Below, piece by piece: positions 40,233 to 51,224 of a stretch of 64,000 nt of DNA; positions within the stretch are counted from its first letter, which is position 1; each line of letters begins with the position of its first letter. The translations under genes were made by a program, and so were the position numbers. Source of the DNA: Klebsiella electrica (GTDB lineage Bacteria; Pseudomonadota; Gammaproteobacteria; Enterobacterales; Enterobacteriaceae). The DNA is taken from NCBI RefSeq assembly GCF_006711645.1, contig NZ_CP041247.1:558001-622000 (forward strand). The letters run 5' to 3'. The notes under the pieces were generated by a model that saw nothing but the letters and a program-made list of their open reading frames with translations, searched no databases and had not been told where the DNA came from.

Positions 40233-41723
40233 ATGATGAAGCCACTGCTCGAAGCCCGTCAGATTCGCAAACAGTTCTCCGGTATCGCCGTGTTAAAGGA
40301 CATTGATTTCACGCTCTTTTCCGGCCAGGTGCATGCGCTGATGGGCGGTAATGGCGCGGGAAAATCGACGCTGATGAAGATTATCGCCGGGGTGGAAACG
40401 CCCGACGAGGGTGAACTCATTCTTGGTGGCCGCGCTTTTGCGCGTCTCAACCCGGCGCTGGCTCATCAGCTGGGCGTTTACCTTGTTCCTCAGGAACCGA
40501 TGCTGTTTCCCAACCTGACGGTTCGGGAAAATATTCTTTTCCGCCTGCCCGGACGGCCCGATAACAACGGGCGGCTGCAGGAGACGCTGCGGCAGCTGAA
40601 CTGCCAGCTCAATCTGGAGGCGGTGGCCGGGACGCTGGAAGTGGCGGATCAGCAGATGGTGGAGATCCTGCGCGGTCTGATGCGCGATGCGCAGATCCTG
40701 ATCCTCGATGAACCCACCGCTTCGTTAACCCCCGGCGAGACGGAGAGGTTGTTTCGTCAGATCCGCGCTCTGCAGGGGCTCGGCGTCGGTATTGTGTTTA
40801 TCTCGCATAAGCTGCCGGAGATCCGTCAGATCGCCAGCCATATTTCGGTCATGCGCGACGGCGCGGTGGTGCTGAGCGGCGACACCGCGAGCTACAGCGA
40901 CGCTGAGCTGATCGAGGCCATGACCCCCGGCGTGCGCGGACACGATCTCAGCGATACCCAGAAGCTATGGCTGGCGCTGCCGGGGAATCGCCGCACTCAG
41001 CCGCAGGATTTCCCGGTGCTGCGGGTGGACTCTCTGACCGGGGAAGGCTTTATCGATCTCAGTCTGGAGATCCGCGCCGGGGAGATCGTTGGCCTCGCCG
41101 GGCTGGTGGGATCCGGGCGCAGCGAATTTGCCGAGACGCTCTACGGCCTGCGCCCGCCACGAGCCGGTCGAATCTGGCTGGAAAACCGCGATATCAGTCG
41201 CGACAGCACGCGCGCGCGGCTCGCCAGCGGGCTGGTTTATCTGCCGGAGGATCGGCAGGTCTCGGGGCTGTTTCTCGATGCCCCGGTGCGCTGGAACACG
41301 GTGCTATTTAACCAGCCGTCGTGGTGGCAGCAGCGCCAGCGCGAAGCGGCGGTGGTGGAGCGCTACCACCGGGCGCTGGGCATCAAACTCAATCACAGCG
41401 ATCAGACCGTGCGCACGCTCTCCGGCGGCAACCAGCAAAAGGTGCTGCTGGCCCGCTGTCTGGAAGCCAACCCGCTGCTGCTGATTGTCGATGAACCGAC
41501 GCGCGGTGTGGATGTGTCCGCCCGGGCCGACATCTATCAACTGCTGAAAAGCGTCGCCGCGCAAAATGTGGCGGTGCTGATGATATCAAGCGATCTGGAT
41601 GAGTTTGTCGGGCTGGCCGACCGGGTGGTGGTTATGCACCAGGGCCGGCAGAGCGGGGAACTGCTGCGACAGGCGGTCACCGTCGATCGCATGATGACCC
41701 TGGCCTTTGGAGGGCAGTCATGA
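40233..41723 (+). CDS. lsrA: AI-2 ABC importer, ATP-binding subunit
   Basis: About 496 residues with two nucleotide-binding domains of the ribose-type importer family. The first has Walker [33 protein letters not shown] and [14 protein letters not shown]. The second has [20 protein letters not shown] (degenerate Walker A), [17 protein letters not shown] and [16 protein letters not shown]. It energises AI-2 import. ATG 40233 follows GAGGCGCG; an adjacent ATG (40236) is also possible. It overlaps lsrC by four bases. Confidence 0.93.
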   Translation: MMKPLLEARQIRKQFSGIAVLKDIDFTLFSGQVHALMGGNGAGKSTLMKIIAGVETPDEGELILGGRAFARLNPALAHQLGVYLVPQEPMLFPNLTVRENILFRLPGRPDNNGRLQETLRQLNCQLNLEAVAGTLEVADQQMVEILRGLMRDAQILILDEPTASLTPGETERLFRQIRALQGLGVGIVFISHKLPEIRQIASHISVMRDGAVVLSGDTASYSDAELIEAMTPGVRGHDLSDTQKLWLALPGNRRTQPQDFPVLRVDSLTGEGFIDLSLEIRAGEIVGLAGLVGSGRSEFAETLYGLRPPRAGRIWLENRDISRDSTRARLASGLVYLPEDRQVSGLFLDAPVRWNTVLFNQPSWWQQRQREAAVVERYHRALGIKLNHSDQTVRTLSGGNQQKVLLARCLEANPLLLIVDEPTRGVDVSARADIYQLLKSVAAQNVAVLMISSDLDEFVGLADRVVVMHQGRQSGELLRQAVTVDRMMTLAFGGQS

Positions 41724-42754
41724 AAACGTTACTCCGAAACCGCGAGCTGAGCGCATTGCTGGCGATTCTGGCGCTCTTTGCGCTGCTGATTGCGCTCAAC
41801 CCCGCCTGGTTCAACCTGCAAATTCTGGCGATGATTTTTGCCAGTTCGCAAATCCTCTGCCTGCTGGCGCTGGGGGCGACGCTGGTGATGCTGACCCGCA
41901 ATATCGACGTCTCCGTCGGCTCGACCGTCGGCCTGAGCGCGATTGCGGTCGGCGCCGCGCTCAATAGCGGCTACGGCCTGACCGCGGCGATTGGCTTTGC
42001 GCTGGCGATTGGTGCGCTGGCGGGGGCCTTTAACGGCCTGCTGGTGGTCGGTCTGCGTATTCCGGCGATTGTCGCGACGCTCGGCACCCTGGGGCTGTAT
42101 CGCGGAATGATGCTGCTGTGGACCGGAGGCAAATGGATCGAGGGGTTGCCCGATAGCCTGAAATCGCTTTCGGAACCGTTCTTCATCGGCGTGTCACCGT
42201 TGGGCTGGCTGGTGCTGGCGCTGCTGCTGAGCGGAGCCTGGCTGCTGGCACGCACCGCCTTTGGCCGCGATTTTTATGCCGTGGGCGATAACCTGGCCGC
42301 CGCGCGTCAACTGGGCGTCGCGGTCAACCGCACGCGGATGCTGGCCTTTACGCTCAATGGCATGCTGGCGGCCTGCGCCGGGATCGTCTTTGCCGCGCAG
42401 ATTGGCTTTGTCCCCAACCAGACCGGCAGCGGGCTGGAGATGAAAGCGATCGCCGCCTGCGTGCTGGGCGGGATCTCGCTGCTCGGCGGGACCGGAACCC
42501 TCGTCGGCGCTTTTCTCGGCGCCTTTTTCCTCACCCAAATCGATACCGTACTGGTGCTGCTGCGGCTGCCGGCATGGTGGAACGACTTTATTGCCGGGCT
42601 GGTATTGCTGGGCGTGCTGGTGCTCGACGGGCGACTGCGCCAGGCGCTGGCGCGGCATCAGCGGGCGCTGAAGTACAGCCGTTTTCAGCCCGGCAACAAA
42701 GGGGGAAAGCACGTCACCCCGTTCGAAAAACGTAAAAACAAAGAGGTGGCGTAG
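41720..42754 (+). CDS. lsrC: AI-2 ABC importer, permease LsrC
   Basis: A 344-residue membrane permease of the ribose/branched-type family. Characteristic segments are [60 protein letters not shown] and [20 protein letters not shown]. It forms the heteromeric channel with LsrD. It starts within the lsrA stop (ATGA) and ends directly against the lsrD start, giving a tightly packed operon. Confidence 0.95.
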   Translation: MKTLLRNRELSALLAILALFALLIALNPAWFNLQILAMIFASSQILCLLALGATLVMLTRNIDVSVGSTVGLSAIAVGAALNSGYGLTAAIGFALAIGALAGAFNGLLVVGLRIPAIVATLGTLGLYRGMMLLWTGGKWIEGLPDSLKSLSEPFFIGVSPLGWLVLALLLSGAWLLARTAFGRDFYAVGDNLAAARQLGVAVNRTRMLAFTLNGMLAACAGIVFAAQIGFVPNQTGSGLEMKAIAACVLGGISLLGGTGTLVGAFLGAFFLTQIDTVLVLLRLPAWWNDFIAGLVLLGVLVLDGRLRQALARHQRALKYSRFQPGNKGGKHVTPFEKRKNKEVA

Positions 42755-43747
42755 ATGAAACTCAACTGGGAAAGCGCGCTGCTGGCATTACTGGTGCTGG
42801 AGATCCTGCTGTTTGGGGCGATCAATCCGCGCATGCTGGATATCAACATGCTGCTGTTCAGCACCAGCGACTTTATCTGTATCGGTATTGTGGCCCTGCC
42901 ATTGACCCTGGTTATCATCAGCGGCGGCATCGATATTTCGCTGGGCTCTACCATCGGCCTGTGCGCCATTGCGCTGGGGGTGATGATGCAGGCGGGCTGG
43001 CCGATGGCGCTGGCGATTCCACTCACTCTGGTCATTGGCCTGCTGTGCGGCCTGGTGAATGCCGCGTTGATTCACTACACCGGCATCAGCCCGCTGGTGA
43101 TAACCCTCGGCACGCTGTACCTCTACGGCGGCGGGGCGCTGCTGCTTTCGGGGATGGCCGGGGCGACGGGCTATGAAGGGATTGGCGGCTTCCCCGATAG
43201 CTTTACCGCTTTTGCCAACCTGACACTGTTTGGCCTACCGCTGCCGCTGGTGATGTTTGCCATCATCACCTTTTTCTTCTGGCTGCTGACCCATCGCGGG
43301 CGTTTTGGCCGCCACCTCTTTTTACTTGGACAAAACCCCAGAGCGGCACGCTATGCCGCGCTGTCGGTCAACGGCATGCCGTACGTGCTGTATGGCCTGG
43401 TGGGCGTGGCGTCGGCAATTGCCGCGCTGATTCTGGTCTCCTATTTCGGTTCGGCGCGTTCGGATTTAGGCCGCGACCTGCTGATGCCGGCGCTGACCGC
43501 CGCCGTGCTCGGCGGGGCGAATATCTATGGCGGGTCGGGTTCGATACTCGGTACGGCGCTGGCGGCACTGCTGGTGGGGTACCTGCAACAGGGTTTACAG
43601 ATGGTCGGCATCCCCAACCAGGTGTCGAGCGCGCTGTCAGGGGCGCTGTTGGTTGTGGTGGTGATGGGGCGTTCGCTGAGTCTACACCGCGAATGGGTGC
43701 GGATGACCTGGCGGCGTCTTCTCTCGCGTAAAACAATCGGAGTATAA
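42755..43747 (+). CDS. lsrD: AI-2 ABC importer, permease LsrD
   Basis: A 330-residue permease paralogous to LsrC. It has [60 protein letters not shown] and [23 protein letters not shown] 42755 follows the lsrC TAG with no gap, so translation is likely coupled. Inner-membrane channel subunit. Confidence 0.95.
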   Translation: MKLNWESALLALLVLEILLFGAINPRMLDINMLLFSTSDFICIGIVALPLTLVIISGGIDISLGSTIGLCAIALGVMMQAGWPMALAIPLTLVIGLLCGLVNAALIHYTGISPLVITLGTLYLYGGGALLLSGMAGATGYEGIGGFPDSFTAFANLTLFGLPLPLVMFAIITFFFWLLTHRGRFGRHLFLLGQNPRAARYAALSVNGMPYVLYGLVGVASAIAALILVSYFGSARSDLGRDLLMPALTAAVLGGANIYGGSGSILGTALAALLVGYLQQGLQMVGIPNQVSSALSGALLVVVVMGRSLSLHREWVRMTWRRLLSRKTIGV

Positions 43748-43751
43748 CACG

Positions 43752-44765
43752 ATGAAAGCAAAACATATCCTGCAAATCAGTGCCCTGGCGCTGGCCATGA
43801 GTGTCGCGGTGGCTCAGGCGGCAGACCGCATCGCTTTTATTCCTAAGCTGGTCGGGGTGGGCTTCTTTACCAGCGGCGGCAACGGCGCGAAAGAAGCAGG
43901 CAAAGCGCTTGGCGTGGACGTTACCTACGACGGCCCGACCGAACCAAGCGTGTCCGGCCAGGTACAGCTGATCAACAACTTCGTCAATCAGGGCTACAAC
44001 GCGATTATCGTCTCGGCGGTGTCGCCGGATGGCCTGTGTCCGGCGCTGAAGCGGGCGATGCAGCGCGGCGTGAAGGTCCTGACCTGGGACTCCGATACTA
44101 AACCCGAGTGCCGCAGCATTTACATCAACCAGGGCACTCCGCAGCAACTCGGCGGCCTGCTGGTTGAGATGGCGGAAAAACAGGTGACCAAACCCGCCGC
44201 TAGAGTGGCGTTTTTCTACTCCAGCCCGACGGTGACCGACCAGAACCAGTGGGTGAAAGAGGCGAAAGCCAAAATCGCAAAAGAGCATCCGCAGTGGGAG
44301 GTGGTAACGACGCAGTTTGGCTATAACGATGCCACCAAATCGCTGCAAACCGCCGAGGGGATCTTAAAAGCGTATCCGGATCTCGACGCCATTATCGCCC
44401 CGGATGCCAACGCGCTGCCGGCCGCCGCGCAGGCGGCAGAAAACCTCAAACGCCAGGGCGTGGCGATTGTCGGCTTCAGCACGCCAAATGTCATGCGCCC
44501 CTATGTTGAGCGCGGCACGGTAAAAGCCTTCGGCCTGTGGGATGTGGTGCAGCAGGGAAAAATTGCGGTGAACGTTGCCGATCGGCTGCTGAAAAAAGGC
44601 GATCTTAACGTTGGCGATAGCGTGGACATCAAAGATATCGGCACGTTGAAGGTCGAGCCAAACAGCGTGCAGGGCTACCAGTATGAAGCGAAAGGCAACG
44701 GTATCGTACTGCTGCCGGAGCGCGTGGTGTTCACCAAAGAGAACATCAATAACTACGATTTCTGA
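43752..44765 (+). CDS. lsrB: AI-2-binding periplasmic protein LsrB
   Basis: 337 residues with a cleavable signal peptide ([20 protein letters not shown], then AQA before ADRIAF). The rest is a two-lobed periplasmic binding fold of the ribose/AI-2 class ([40 protein letters not shown]). It delivers AI-2 to LsrCD. The Lys/Asp residues that bind AI-2 in the family appear present ([22 protein letters not shown]). It lies four bases after lsrD. Confidence 0.95.
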   Translation: MKAKHILQISALALAMSVAVAQAADRIAFIPKLVGVGFFTSGGNGAKEAGKALGVDVTYDGPTEPSVSGQVQLINNFVNQGYNAIIVSAVSPDGLCPALKRAMQRGVKVLTWDSDTKPECRSIYINQGTPQQLGGLLVEMAEKQVTKPAARVAFFYSSPTVTDQNQWVKEAKAKIAKEHPQWEVVTTQFGYNDATKSLQTAEGILKAYPDLDAIIAPDANALPAAAQAAENLKRQGVAIVGFSTPNVMRPYVERGTVKAFGLWDVVQQGKIAVNVADRLLKKGDLNVGDSVDIKDIGTLKVEPNSVQGYQYEAKGNGIVLLPERVVFTKENINNYDF

Positions 44766-44776
44766 TGGAGGATGAG

Positions 44777-45664
44777 ATGGCAGATTTAGACGATATCAAA
44801 GAGGGGAAAGACTTCGGGTTTGATCGGCCGCAGAAGAATACGCTCTATACGTTGAAAGGCTGTGGCTCGCTGGAGTGGGGGATGCAGTCCCGGCTGGCGC
44901 GTATCTTTAATCCGCAGAGCAACCGTACGGTGATGCTGGCTTTCGATCACGGCTACTTCCAGGGGCCGACCACCGGACTTGAACGTATCGATCTCTCTAT
45001 CGCGCCGCTGTTTGCTGAGACCGACGTGCTGATGTGTACTCGCGGCGTGCTACGCAGCCAGGTTCCGGCGGCCACTAACAAGCCGGTGGTGCTGCGCGCG
45101 TCCGGCGGTAATTCTATTTTAAGCGAGCTCTCCAACGAGTGCGTTGCCGTGGCGATGGAAGATGCCCTGCGCCTCAACGTCTGCGCGGTGGCGGCGCAGG
45201 TTTATATTGGCAGCGAATATGAACACCAGTCGATCAATAACATCATTAAGCTGGTGGATGCGGGCAACCGTTATGGCATGCCGGTGCTGGCGGTGACCGG
45301 CGTGGGGAAAGAGATGACCCGCGATGCCCGCTATTTCTCGCTCGCCAGCCGCATTGCCGCCGAGATGGGGGCGCAGTTCGTCAAAACTTATTTTGTCGAA
45401 GAGGGTTTTGAAAAAGTCACCGCCAGCTGTCCGGTGCCGATTGTGATCGCCGGGGGCAAAAAGCTGCCGGAACATGAAGCGCTGGAGATGTGCTGGCGGG
45501 CGCTTGATCAGGGGGCGTCCGGCGTCGATATGGGGCGCAATATCTTCCAGTCCAGCGCGCCGCGGGCGATGTTAAAGGCGGTGAAAAAAGTGGTCCATGA
45601 GAATATGAGCGCCCGCGAGGCGTATCAGTTCTGGCAGGAAGAGAAACAGGGAGAGCGAAAATGA
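44777..45664 (+). CDS. lsrF: 3-hydroxy-5-phosphonooxypentane-2,4-dione thiolase
   Basis: 295 residues, a class I aldolase-like TIM barrel. It has [40 protein letters not shown] (Schiff-base lysine region), [20 protein letters not shown] and [14 protein letters not shown]. It transfers an acetyl unit to CoA in the last step of phospho-AI-2 breakdown. ATG 44777 ([10 protein letters not shown]) has GGAGG five bases upstream; an in-frame ATG 12 bases earlier overlaps the lsrB stop and is less likely. Confidence 0.95.
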   Translation: MADLDDIKEGKDFGFDRPQKNTLYTLKGCGSLEWGMQSRLARIFNPQSNRTVMLAFDHGYFQGPTTGLERIDLSIAPLFAETDVLMCTRGVLRSQVPAATNKPVVLRASGGNSILSELSNECVAVAMEDALRLNVCAVAAQVYIGSEYEHQSINNIIKLVDAGNRYGMPVLAVTGVGKEMTRDARYFSLASRIAAEMGAQFVKTYFVEEGFEKVTASCPVPIVIAGGKKLPEHEALEMCWRALDQGASGVDMGRNIFQSSAPRAMLKAVKKVVHENMSAREAYQFWQEEKQGERK

Positions 45665-45954
45665 ACGTGACGCTGGTGGAGATTAATATCAGGCCAGAGC
45701 GGGTGGCGGAGTTTCTCGACGTCTTTCGCGCTAACCATGAAGGGGCGCTGAAAGAGCCGGGCAACCTGCGATTTGACGTGCTGCAGGACCCGGAGATGAA
45801 GACCCGTTTTTTTATCTATGAAGCCTATAAAGATGATGAGGCGGTGCTGGCGCATAAGAAAACCCCACACTACCTGGCCTGCGTGGAAAAGCTCGACGAG
45901 ATGATGTCGGAACCGCGTAAGAAACGCAGTTTCGTGGGGTTATTGCCGGAATAG
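45661..45954 (+). CDS. lsrG: Phospho-AI-2 isomerase LsrG
   Basis: A 97-residue antibiotic-biosynthesis-monooxygenase (ABM) fold: [62 protein letters not shown]. It isomerises P-DPD before LsrF acts. It overlaps lsrF by four bases and ends the operon. The following 319 bases (45955-46273) change from backbone-like to AT-rich sequence near 46040 and hold no gene I can support; they should carry the promoter of the next cassette. Confidence 0.95.
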   Translation: MNVTLVEINIRPERVAEFLDVFRANHEGALKEPGNLRFDVLQDPEMKTRFFIYEAYKDDEAVLAHKKTPHYLACVEKLDEMMSEPRKKRSFVGLLPE

Positions 45955-46273
45955 CCGTGCACCCTGGCCTGCGGGATCTCTGCGGCGAGCGGATTATCGC
46001 AGGCCATGCTTCTGGTGAGAGGGGAGTGCTTTAAACTTTCTTTTGTATCGTAGGTAGGGTTTACCGCAATGATAAACCGGACGGTGAGTACATTATCTTC
46101 GCGATGTATTCAACGTATTAATATATTCTGCAAGGAACTGTATATTTAAAAATGAATTAGCGCTCCTGGCGGTCTGGTACAAAATAAATAAAGGTTTTTG
46201 GTTTGTTTTATTTGAGTTGTTTGTTTTTTTTGCATACATTCGGGGTTAGCCATGCTGATAGTAAGGATACTCG

Positions 46274-46987
46274 ATGAAAGCCTCGGACTATTTAAAGATG
46301 AAGTTGCAGAGCGACAGACAGCTAGCGGTGTATGGACAGCAGGGCGTAATCTCCACATGGAAAGCAATGAAGGGTATTGGTTCTGATATTTACTCTGGGG
46401 TTGAGCGGGTAAGCTGGTATTCTTCTTGTCTTATCCCCAGATATCATGATGTTTGCGGGCAATTATACTCCGAAGAAAAAAGGATGATGTATTCCATTCG
46501 CTCCATCTATCGGTACCGTGACGTGATAGTCCATATATTCTATCTCTACTTTCGAATGGTCATAGACGATACGGAAAACGGAAATTCAAAGGGTATTGTG
46601 CGTTCTGTTGATTCAACAGCTACAAGGGTGGTTGCCCGAATGCCAGAAAGTAGAGCAGTGCAGTTGGGCCTTGCTGTTACCCTGGCAGAGGCATTATCTA
46701 TGTCAGATTTAGTGTCTCGTACGGTTGTTGAAAGGCTCGCTGCACGGGTTCCTGGTGTTGTTTGGATGTTCCAGATATTCGGGACCGATCAGAAATGTGC
46801 CCTTGCTGCCCGTAGGCTGAAAACACTGGATCCAAAATACTTCGCGATACTCTACAACGCAGAATTAGAAATGCTTTATTACTTCCTTGAACCTGTTCTA
46901 TCCGAAGTTATCAAAAATGTTAAGATAAAATCTTATCAGGATTTCGATGAGTGTTATAACGCCATAAAGAGTAAGTGTCATGTTTAA
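46274..46987 (+). CDS. Unknown 237-aa protein, candidate Hcp-delivered effector
   Basis: I do not recognise a family. The protein has a charged helical start (MKASDYLKMKLQSDRQLAVY), an aromatic stretch (about 74-97, IRSIYRYRDVIVHIFYLYFR), a long hydrophobic helical span (about 128-170, AVQLGLAVTLAEAL ... RVPGVVWMFQIF) and a Tyr/Leu-rich tail. No signal peptide is visible. It is followed with 8 bases of overlap by a tiny two-helix membrane protein and then by an Hcp gene. Size, hydrophobic core and neighbours suggest a small membrane-active type VI effector carried by Hcp; the Serratia Ssp6/Sip6 pair has a comparable layout, but homology is unproven. AAGGA lies seven bases before ATG 46274. 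AT content is well above flanking genes. Confidence 0.6.
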   Translation: MKASDYLKMKLQSDRQLAVYGQQGVISTWKAMKGIGSDIYSGVERVSWYSSCLIPRYHDVCGQLYSEEKRMMYSIRSIYRYRDVIVHIFYLYFRMVIDDTENGNSKGIVRSVDSTATRVVARMPESRAVQLGLAVTLAEALSMSDLVSRTVVERLAARVPGVVWMFQIFGTDQKCALAARRLKTLDPKYFAILYNAELEMLYYFLEPVLSEVIKNVKIKSYQDFDECYNAIKSKCHV

Positions 46988-47165
46988 AACTTTACTGTCA
47001 CTTATTTTTAACGAAGGACTTATTCTGGTCTGCTTCATTGGGTTTGGCTTTTTTTATCTTGAATTTTTTCCGACTTACTGGTTTGCTTTAACCATTTTTT
47101 CAATGATAGTACTGATCATTATATTGCCTAAATTTACGGCACGATTCGATAAGTACGATAAATAA
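46980..47165 (+). CDS. Small two-helix membrane protein, candidate immunity protein
   Basis: 61 residues: two hydrophobic helices (LILVCFIGFGFFYLEFF and WFALTIFSMIVLIIIL) and a charged tail (FTARFDKYDK). It overlaps the preceding gene by 8 bases, so the two are co-translated. A minimal inner-membrane protein tightly paired to a hydrophobic effector candidate fits an immunity protein against a membrane-active toxin; this is inference from layout. It ends 20 bases before hcp. Confidence 0.58.
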   Translation: MFKTLLSLIFNEGLILVCFIGFGFFYLEFFPTYWFALTIFSMIVLIIILPKFTARFDKYDK

Positions 47166-47185
47166 TTTCTACGAAAAGGATTTTT

Positions 47186-47665
47186 ATGTCTAATCCAGCC
47201 TATTTATGGTTAACGGATGAAAATGGTTCACCGATGGTCGGCCCGTCGCTGGTATCAGGTCGTGAAGGGGCTATCGAGCTGAAATCGTTTACCCATAACG
47301 TCAATATTCCGATTGACGGCAATACCGGAAAGTTGACCGGCACGCGTATTCATATGCCGATTATGTTTCAGAAGGAATTTTACCGTGTCACTCCCATGCT
47401 TTACCGGGCGTTAAGTACCGGGAGAACTTTGCAATCTGCGATGTTCAAACTGTATCAGATTATTGAGGCCGGGTTAGAGCAGGAGTACTTCAATATTATT
47501 CTTGAAAATGTAAAGCTGACATCAATCACGCCGGATTTATACCCAGGGGCAGATACCGGAACGCATCTTGAAACGGTGCTTATGCGCTATGAAAAAATTA
47601 CCTGGAAGCATTGCGATGGCAATATTATCTATACAGACTCATGGAATGAGCGTGCGACATATTAA
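47186..47665 (+). CDS. hcp: Type VI secretion Hcp protein (orphan)
   Basis: 159 residues of the Hcp1 family: AYLWLTDENGSPMVGPSLVS, GAIELKSFTHNVNIPIDGNT, IHMPIMFQKEFYRVTPMLY and the C-terminal ETVLMRYEKITWKHCDGNII. Hcp forms the hexameric tube of the type VI system and carries small effectors in its lumen. AAAAGGATTTTT precedes the ATG. There are no tss genes in this window, so it is an orphan copy linked to the two upstream genes. A 20-codon open frame follows at 47690-47752, which I do not treat as a gene. Confidence 0.9.
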   Translation: MSNPAYLWLTDENGSPMVGPSLVSGREGAIELKSFTHNVNIPIDGNTGKLTGTRIHMPIMFQKEFYRVTPMLYRALSTGRTLQSAMFKLYQIIEAGLEQEYFNIILENVKLTSITPDLYPGADTGTHLETVLMRYEKITWKHCDGNIIYTDSWNERATY

Positions 47666-47750
47666 CCGTACAGGCAAACGGCATATGACATGAAGGTGAA
47701 AGTCGGGCAGTACCGCATTTGTCTGGCCGATATGACGGAATGGCAGGCGT

Positions 47751-47787
47751 AAAAAAGCCCGGCGAACATCGTTTTCGCCGGGCTTTT
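47751..47787. terminator. Bidirectional terminator between hcp and patA
   Basis: AAAAGCCCGGCGA and TCGCCGGGCTTTT form a 13-base stem with a short loop and A/T runs on both sides. It serves both convergent units. Confidence 0.88.
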
Positions 47788-47798
47788 GCTGACTATCT

Positions 47799-49240
<1,442 letters not shown>

Positions 49241-49433
49241 CTTCGGCACGGCAGCTGAAAATCGGGATAAACGCAGCGCGAAAACGCATTTGTGCGAAAT
49301 TTAATCTCACAGCGATATTTTTGGCATGTTTTACTCCTGAACGGGCGAGGCAATCGACCGGGAGTATTCCGCCGCGTGCGTCGCGGCGGTGCAGGTTGCC
49401 CAAAATGGGGGCAGGGGAAGAGACTCCGCGAGA

Positions 49434-49985
49434 TTAATCGAGCTGGGAAATCTCCATCGCCGCGCGGTCAATAACGGCGACAATCTGCTTCAGCTGGGCT
49501 TCGCTGAGGGGCTGCTGGTTAACTTTTAAATCCAGTACGGCTTTAAAGTTTTCCAGCGCCCGCTTCATTTGCGGGTTTTTACGCAGCTCGCAGCCGACCA
49601 TACGGGCCTGCAAACGTTCCTGGATATGGCCGAGCTGTTCCAGATTCCCGGCATGCAGAAGGCTGCCCTCTGCGGTTATGGCGATTTTTTTGCGGCCATT
49701 TTCCTCTTCGACGCTGATAAGGCCCTGATCCTGAAGGAGATCGAGGGTTGGATAGATCACGCCCGGACTTGGGCTGTAGTTGCCCTGGGTCAGGTTTTCT
49801 ATCTCTTTAATCAGCTCGTAGCCATGGCTGGCGTTGCGGGTGAGGATGTCGAGGATCACCAGACGCAGTTCGCCGTGACCAAAGAAACGCTGGCGGCGTC
49901 CACCACCGCCGCCCCGGCGGCCATGCTCCCCGCGTTCGCCGTGTTCACCGTGGCGTCCACGACCTTCTTCATGATGATGTCGCAT
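49434..49985 (-). CDS. yqjI: PadR-family nickel/iron-responsive repressor YqjI
   Basis: 183 residues. The His/Gly/Arg-rich N-terminus (MRHHHEEGRGRHGEHGERGE) is a metal-sensing tail. The PadR winged helix follows: ELRLVILDILTRNASHGYEL and SPSPGVIYPTLDLLQDQGLI. In E. coli YqjI represses yqjH and itself and is relieved by nickel, affecting iron homeostasis. It diverges from yqjH with shared operator-like repeats. The family's His-rich tail is somewhat shorter here than the E. coli 207-residue form. Confidence 0.93.
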   Translation of the reverse strand: MRHHHEEGRGRHGEHGERGEHGRRGGGGGRRQRFFGHGELRLVILDILTRNASHGYELIKEIENLTQGNYSPSPGVIYPTLDLLQDQGLISVEEENGRKKIAITAEGSLLHAGNLEQLGHIQERLQARMVGCELRKNPQMKRALENFKAVLDLKVNQQPLSEAQLKQIVAVIDRAAMEISQLD

Positions 49986-50007
49986 AGTTTGCTCCTGTTT
50001 TTTTTTG

Positions 50008-50196
50008 ATATATCTAATTTATATCTAAATTTTATATCTTAGCAAGTAAGAAGAATGATTATTTTATAATTATATGATTTATTTGTTTTATTTTTTGTTT
50101 TTGTACTTTATTGCTTTTTGCTATGGTTATATCAAAAAAGAGTTGCATTCCTTTTTAATAGCAATCATTATCATTTGCGGAAGATTTAGATATATC
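50008..50196. promoter_or_regulatory. yqjI-yqjH shared operators and Fur box
   Basis: GATATATCTAA (50008-50018, before yqjI) and TTAGATATATC (50186-50196, before yqjH) are exact reverse complements, and further TATATCTAA-like copies lie near the first. They are candidate YqjI sites at both divergent promoters. TAGCAATCATTATCATTTGC (50158-50177) resembles a Fur box. Control of this pair by YqjI and Fur is known from E. coli. Confidence 0.65.
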
Positions 50197-50216
50197 GATA
50201 AATTTCACGAAGGCGA

Positions 50217-50996
50217 ATGACGATGATAAAAACGAAACAACCTCAGTACCCGCAGCGCGTTCGTAATGCGCTGCGTTTTCGCGAGTTAACCGTGCTGCGC
50301 GTTGAGCGCGTTGGCACCGCCTTCCAGCGTATTGTGCTGGGCGGAGACGCGCTGGAGGGATTCGTCTCTCAGGGGTTTGACGACCATACCAAACTCTTTT
50401 TTCCGCAAGCCGGCACCACGTTTACGCCACCGCAGGTGACCGAAGAGGGCATTAACTGGGGCGAGGGCCCCCGTCCGGCGACCCGTGATTACACGCCGCT
50501 GTATGATGCCGAACGGCATGAACTGGCGTATGACTTCTTTATTCACGACGGCGGTATTGCCAGCCGCTGGGCGCTGGCGGCAAACGTCGGCGATAAGCTG
50601 GTGATTGGCGGCCCGCGCGGTTCGCTGGTGGTGCCGGAAGATTACGCCTGGCAGCTGTATGTTTGTGATGAATCCGGGATGCCTGCGCTACGCCGCCGCC
50701 TGCTGGACCTCAGCCGTCTGCCCGTGCGCCCGCAGGTGACGGCGCTGGTGACGATCGGCGAGGCGTCGTATAAAGATTATCTCGCGGATCTGCAGGACTT
50801 TCAGATTGAGTGGAACGTCGGCCATCATTCGTCCGTGGTGGCCGAACGTCTGGCGCAGGTTAGCGTACCTGCGGAAGATTACTTTATCTGGGTAACCGGT
50901 GAAGGTGAGGTGGTGAAAACACGACTCGGTCGGTTTGAAAATGACGAAATTGACCCGCAGCTGGTGCGCTCCCAGGCCTACTGGCACCGTAAATAG
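50217..50996 (+). CDS. yqjH: NADPH-dependent ferric-chelate reductase
   Basis: About 259 residues of the siderophore-interacting protein (SIP) family. The FAD-binding barrel has FQRIVLGGDALEGF, KLFFPQAG, RDYTPLYDAERHELAYDFFI and SRWALAANVGDKLVIGGPRG. The NADPH-binding C-terminal lobe has YVCDESGMPALRRRL and YFIWVTGEGEVVK. It reduces ferric-siderophore complexes. ATG 50217 or 50223 could be the start; the first is nearer the AAGG. Expression is expected to follow iron and nickel through Fur and YqjI. Confidence 0.94.
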   Translation: MTMIKTKQPQYPQRVRNALRFRELTVLRVERVGTAFQRIVLGGDALEGFVSQGFDDHTKLFFPQAGTTFTPPQVTEEGINWGEGPRPATRDYTPLYDAERHELAYDFFIHDGGIASRWALAANVGDKLVIGGPRGSLVVPEDYAWQLYVCDESGMPALRRRLLDLSRLPVRPQVTALVTIGEASYKDYLADLQDFQIEWNVGHHSSVVAERLAQVSVPAEDYFIWVTGEGEVVKTRLGRFENDEIDPQLVRSQAYWHRK

Positions 50997-51016
50997 GCCG
51001 GATTGCGGCAGGAGCG

Positions 51017-51051
51017 AGCCCCGGGATGCGGCGTTAACGCCTTGCCGGGCT
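51017..51051. repeat. REP/BIME-like palindrome downstream of yqjH
   Basis: AGCCCCGGGATGCGGCGTTA and ACGCCTTGCCGGGCT pair as an imperfect palindrome typical of enterobacterial intergenic repeats. It lies between convergent yqjH and dhaM. I see no gene in 50997-51224. Confidence 0.65.
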
Positions 51052-51224
51052 ACCAGACGGCCAGGTTGTTGCACCGGCTGGCGGCCATCGTTCCTTCAGT
51101 GACCTCGGCGATGAGGCGGGGCGCTGATGAAAAAGAATTGAGACATCACGCTTGCAGGAGATTGAGTGAAAACAGAATCCCCGGAGGCGTGAAGAATCAA
51201 GTACAGAGAGTCACGAAGAGAACG

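Noticed and set aside
47690..47752. 20-codon frame after hcp (MKVKVGQYRICLADMTEWQA)
   Set aside because: No ribosome-binding site of note and no recognisable relative; it ends at the terminator. It could be the remnant of a longer gene but cannot be supported.
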